Shown here: piece by piece, positions 62,222 to 64,000 of the stretch
Layout of the letters: each line of letters opens with the position of its first letter
Numbering within the stretch: the first letter of the stretch is position 1
Origin: CAJBVW01 sp964457335
Lineage (GTDB): Bacteria; Myxococcota_A; UBA796; SXON01
DNA: 64,000 nucleotides
NCBI GenBank assembly: GCA_964457335.1
Contig: CAYWGD010000031.1
Span: forward strand, 1-64,000
Reading direction: 5' to 3'
The notes under the pieces: generated by a model
Database searches by the model: none
Seen by the model: the letters and a program-made list of their open reading frames with translations, nothing else
What the model was told of the DNA's origin: nothing
Made by a program: the position numbers and the translations under genes

Positions 62222-62656
62222 ATGAACGCCGACCAGAAGACCCTCGTGAGCCGCACCGTTCTCCGGGTCCACGGCTCGTTCCTCATCGTGGCGACCCTCG
62301 CGCTGACCGTCTCGGCCTGGGGGGGCTACACCTCCGGCGAAGGGCAGTTCGGGATGCTCCACGCCGAGCCGATCGGGTACGTCGGCTTGTTTCAGGCCTA
62401 CCTGCTCATGACCACCCTGGGCGTCGCCCTCTGGGTCGGCTCGTTCCGCGAGACCCCGCGCGTGTGGCACGTCATCGGCATGCTGAGTCACTCCGCCCCG
62501 CTCGCCGCGAACTTCGTGTTCTGGGACGACATCGAGCGCTACGGCATCACCCACGCGGGTATCGCCCTGCACCTGGCGATGATGCTGGTGGAGCTGAGCG
62601 GGTGGATCGCGTCCCGGCCGGCGCAGGCTAGGATGGTCGCGGCCGCCGGGACCTGA
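62222..62656 (+). CDS. four-helix membrane protein, unknown function
   Basis: A 144-residue inner-membrane protein with about four hydrophobic helices (around 17-35, 53-73, 82-100, 110-130). GGAGGAAGG lies just before the ATG, a strong ribosome site. It resembles its upstream neighbour in size and layout (helix, glycine-rich loop, histidines in HVIGMLSHSAPL and ITHAGIALHLAMML) without close sequence identity. The two may form a complex. It is followed by a TetR gene on the same strand. Confidence 0.8.
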   Translation: MNADQKTLVSRTVLRVHGSFLIVATLALTVSAWGGYTSGEGQFGMLHAEPIGYVGLFQAYLLMTTLGVALWVGSFRETPRVWHVIGMLSHSAPLAANFVFWDDIERYGITHAGIALHLAMMLVELSGWIASRPAQARMVAAAGT

Positions 62657-62680
62657 CCGGGGGCGCCTCACGGAGACAGC

Positions 62681-63313
62681 TTGCGCAGACCGAACAGCCC
62701 GGCGGGAAAGGCGACACGGGAGCAGATCCTCGAGGTCACGCTCGACTTCATCCGGAGCGAGGGGCTCGGGTCCCTGACCGTCCGCACCATCGCGGAGCGC
62801 GCCGGGGTCAACGTGGCCGCCGTGAACTACCACTTCGGCTCGAAGGACGCGCTCGTCGACGAGGTGCTCCTCGTCCTGACGGCCGGGCTCCGGGCAGCGT
62901 TCGTCAACCTGGCCGACCGCGGCGCCTCCCCGCGGGTCCGCCTGTCTCGGTTCCTCGAGGAGTTCTCGGCCGCCCTGCTGCAACACCCCGAGGTCTACCG
63001 GCAGGCCCTGGGCCTGAAGCTCGCGGCCGGCGACGCGCAGCGCCAGTACTTCGAGTTCGTCCGGTCCCGCGGGATCGGGGTCCTCCTGGAGACCGTGCGC
63101 GAAGCGACCGGCGAAGCCGACGATCTCGGGCTCCGGCTGCGCGTGATCCAGGCCGTCGGCGGGCTCGTGTACCCGCTCCTGGTCGGCCCGTTCCTGGAGC
63201 AGGTCGCGGACGTCCACTTCTCCGACGACGCCGTCCGGCGCGAGCACGTCGCCGTCTGCCTGCGGACGATGCTCGGTCGCGAGCCGGCGCTCGCCGGACC
63301 GGGCCCGGCCTGA
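62681..63313 (+). CDS. TetR family transcriptional regulator
   Basis: A 210-residue repressor starting with TTG (62681), with GGAGA six bases upstream. The N-terminal HTH (ATREQILEVTLDFIRSEGLGSLTVRTIAERAGVNVAAVNYHFGSKDALV) is typical, and a helical ligand-binding domain follows. It is encoded inside the module it probably controls: the palindrome at 61724, upstream of the two membrane-protein genes, is the likely target. The VOC gene begins 1 bp after its stop. Confidence 0.9.
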   Translation: MRRPNSPAGKATREQILEVTLDFIRSEGLGSLTVRTIAERAGVNVAAVNYHFGSKDALVDEVLLVLTAGLRAAFVNLADRGASPRVRLSRFLEEFSAALLQHPEVYRQALGLKLAAGDAQRQYFEFVRSRGIGVLLETVREATGEADDLGLRLRVIQAVGGLVYPLLVGPFLEQVADVHFSDDAVRREHVAVCLRTMLGREPALAGPGPA

Positions 63314-63314
63314 C

Positions 63315-63689
63315 ATGCCCGCCCACTTCATCCTCTACGTGCGTGATCAGCGGGCGAGCGCGACGTTCTACCGAGCCGTGCTCGGGATCGAGCCCCGCCT
63401 CGACGTGCCCGGCATGACCGAGCTCGCGCTCGCCGACGGCGCCGTGCTGGGGCTCATGCCCGAGGCCGGCATCGCGCGGCTGCTCGGAGGGCTCACGTTC
63501 CCCGCGCCCGGCCAGGCCCGCGCCGAGCTCTACCTCGTCGTGCCCGACCCGGCGGCCTTCCACGCGCGGGCGCTCTCCGCCGGCGCGCGCGAGCTCAGCC
63601 CGCTCACCCGGCGCGACTGGGGGGCCGAGGTCGCGTACAGCCTCGATCCCGACGGGCACGTGCTCGCGTTCGCGCGGCCGTTGGTGTAG
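63315..63689 (+). CDS. VOC/glyoxalase-family protein
   Basis: A 124-residue vicinal-oxygen-chelate fold protein of the glyoxalase/bleomycin-resistance type: HFILYVRDQRASATFYRAVLG start, ARAELYLVVPDPAAFHARALSAGA middle, and SLDPDGHVLAFARP end. His4 and late Glu/Asp could hold a metal, but the substrate is unknown. It follows the TetR gene with almost no gap, completing the module from 61782. Confidence 0.9.
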   Translation: MPAHFILYVRDQRASATFYRAVLGIEPRLDVPGMTELALADGAVLGLMPEAGIARLLGGLTFPAPGQARAELYLVVPDPAAFHARALSAGARELSPLTRRDWGAEVAYSLDPDGHVLAFARPLV

Positions 63690-63797
63690 GGGCTCGCCCG
63701 GGCGCGCCGAACCGTGGTCGTGCCTTCCTTTCGGGCACCCGCTCCGCGGTGCGGCGACGCCGAGGCGCGGAGGGACGTCGGCGGCTCCCGTGCCCGG

Positions 63798-64000
63798 CTA
63801 CCGCAGCTCCCGCCGGACCGCCGCGGCCGCGCGCGCGCGTCCCTGCAGATCGGCGAGCGCCTGCTCCGGCGCGCGGGCCTGCCCGTGCTCCAGGGCGAGC
63901 TCGCGCCGGAGGCGGCGGGCCGTGGCGTCGATCTCCAGGAGCCGCGCGAGGTCGGCGGTCAGGCGCGCCTCCAGCGCGGCCTCCGCGGCGACGGCCCCCT
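63798..64000 (-). CDS. C-terminal end of a coiled-coil protein (partial)
   Basis: The window ends inside this gene; only about 67 codons and the TAG stop (63800-63798) are visible. The peptide is Ala/Leu/Glu/Arg-rich with no Pro/Gly breaks in its first part (EARLTADLARLLEIDATAR...), typical of a coiled coil. Almost every codon ends in G or C, which supports coding. No family can be named from this fragment. The 108-bp gap between it and the VOC gene holds no gene. Confidence 0.55.
   Translation of the reverse strand, partial: GAVAAEAALEARLTADLARLLEIDATARRLRRELALEHGQARAPEQALADLQGRARAAAAVRRELR

Overview
This 64-kb chromosomal window is very GC-rich, with coding third positions almost all G or C. 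It comes from a diderm (Gram-negative) bacterium: it encodes the outer-membrane assembly protein BamA, Skp, the Lol lipoprotein export pair, lipid A enzymes (LpxD, FabZ, LpxA, LpxB), an LptE-like lipoprotein and many lipoproteins. The combination of an AgmX/TonB-C-type membrane protein, many short acidic lipoproteins of unknown function, IHF and an S1-domain protein suggests Myxococcota or a related delta-proteobacterial lineage. That is an inference, because there is no rRNA in the window.

Layout. 0-1.4 kb: an alpha/beta hydrolase and tRNA-Ala. 1.4-9.15 kb (minus strand): maf, then a compact operon holding an Hsp70-vWA fusion, a GrpE-like factor, a lidless Hsp70, a membrane protein with a J domain lacking HPD, and a TPR-zincin metallopeptidase. 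This looks like a dedicated, undescribed chaperone machine and is the most interesting item in the window. 9.2-11.6 kb: a divergent family-4 uracil-DNA glycosylase-like protein, a triple-S1 protein and a CsrA homologue with altered RNA-contact residues. 11.6-17.2 kb: queA-tgt-yajC-secD-secF. 17.2-20.9 kb: IHF, a PIN-PhoH protein, birA and small exported proteins. 20.9-24.8 kb: a histidine phosphatase, coaX, a repeat-type hypothetical protein and phoH. 24.8-31.7 kb: 7TM-HD phosphohydrolase, ybeY, prfB with its programmed +1 frameshift, then a coupled lipoprotein, DUF692 (multinuclear iron oxygenase type) protein and partner. 31.8-35 kb: lysS and a large carboxypeptidase-regulatory/PDZ protein.

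35.2-48.8 kb is the envelope block lolC-lolD-bamA-skp-lpxD-fabZ ... lpxA-Gfo/Idh-lpxB. It is interrupted after fabZ by about 4.3 kb carrying a Gre-like factor, a plant-type phytochelatin synthase, a TetR/NmrA pair and a sulfatase-like protein. 48.8-58.5 kb: a lipoprotein, a DnaK-type Hsp70, tRNA-Leu, a thioredoxin-like lipoprotein, rpsU, an outer-membrane beta-barrel, lptE-like, holA, a 52-bp tandem repeat array, rpsT and scpA-scpB. 58.6-64 kb: rluB, whose last codons and stop lie inside the first of two identical initiator tRNA genes, then a radical SAM protein, a small TetR-controlled module of two membrane proteins and a VOC protein, and the end of a coiled-coil gene.

Genes are tightly packed. 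Start/stop overlaps (ATGA or GTGA) join many of them, so translational coupling is probably general. Five stable-RNA or ribosomal/IHF genes have recognisable sigma70-type promoters (TTGxxx, 16-17 bp spacer, TAxxxx). A GC-rich hairpin element occurs at three places, once apparently inserted in frame inside a protein gene.
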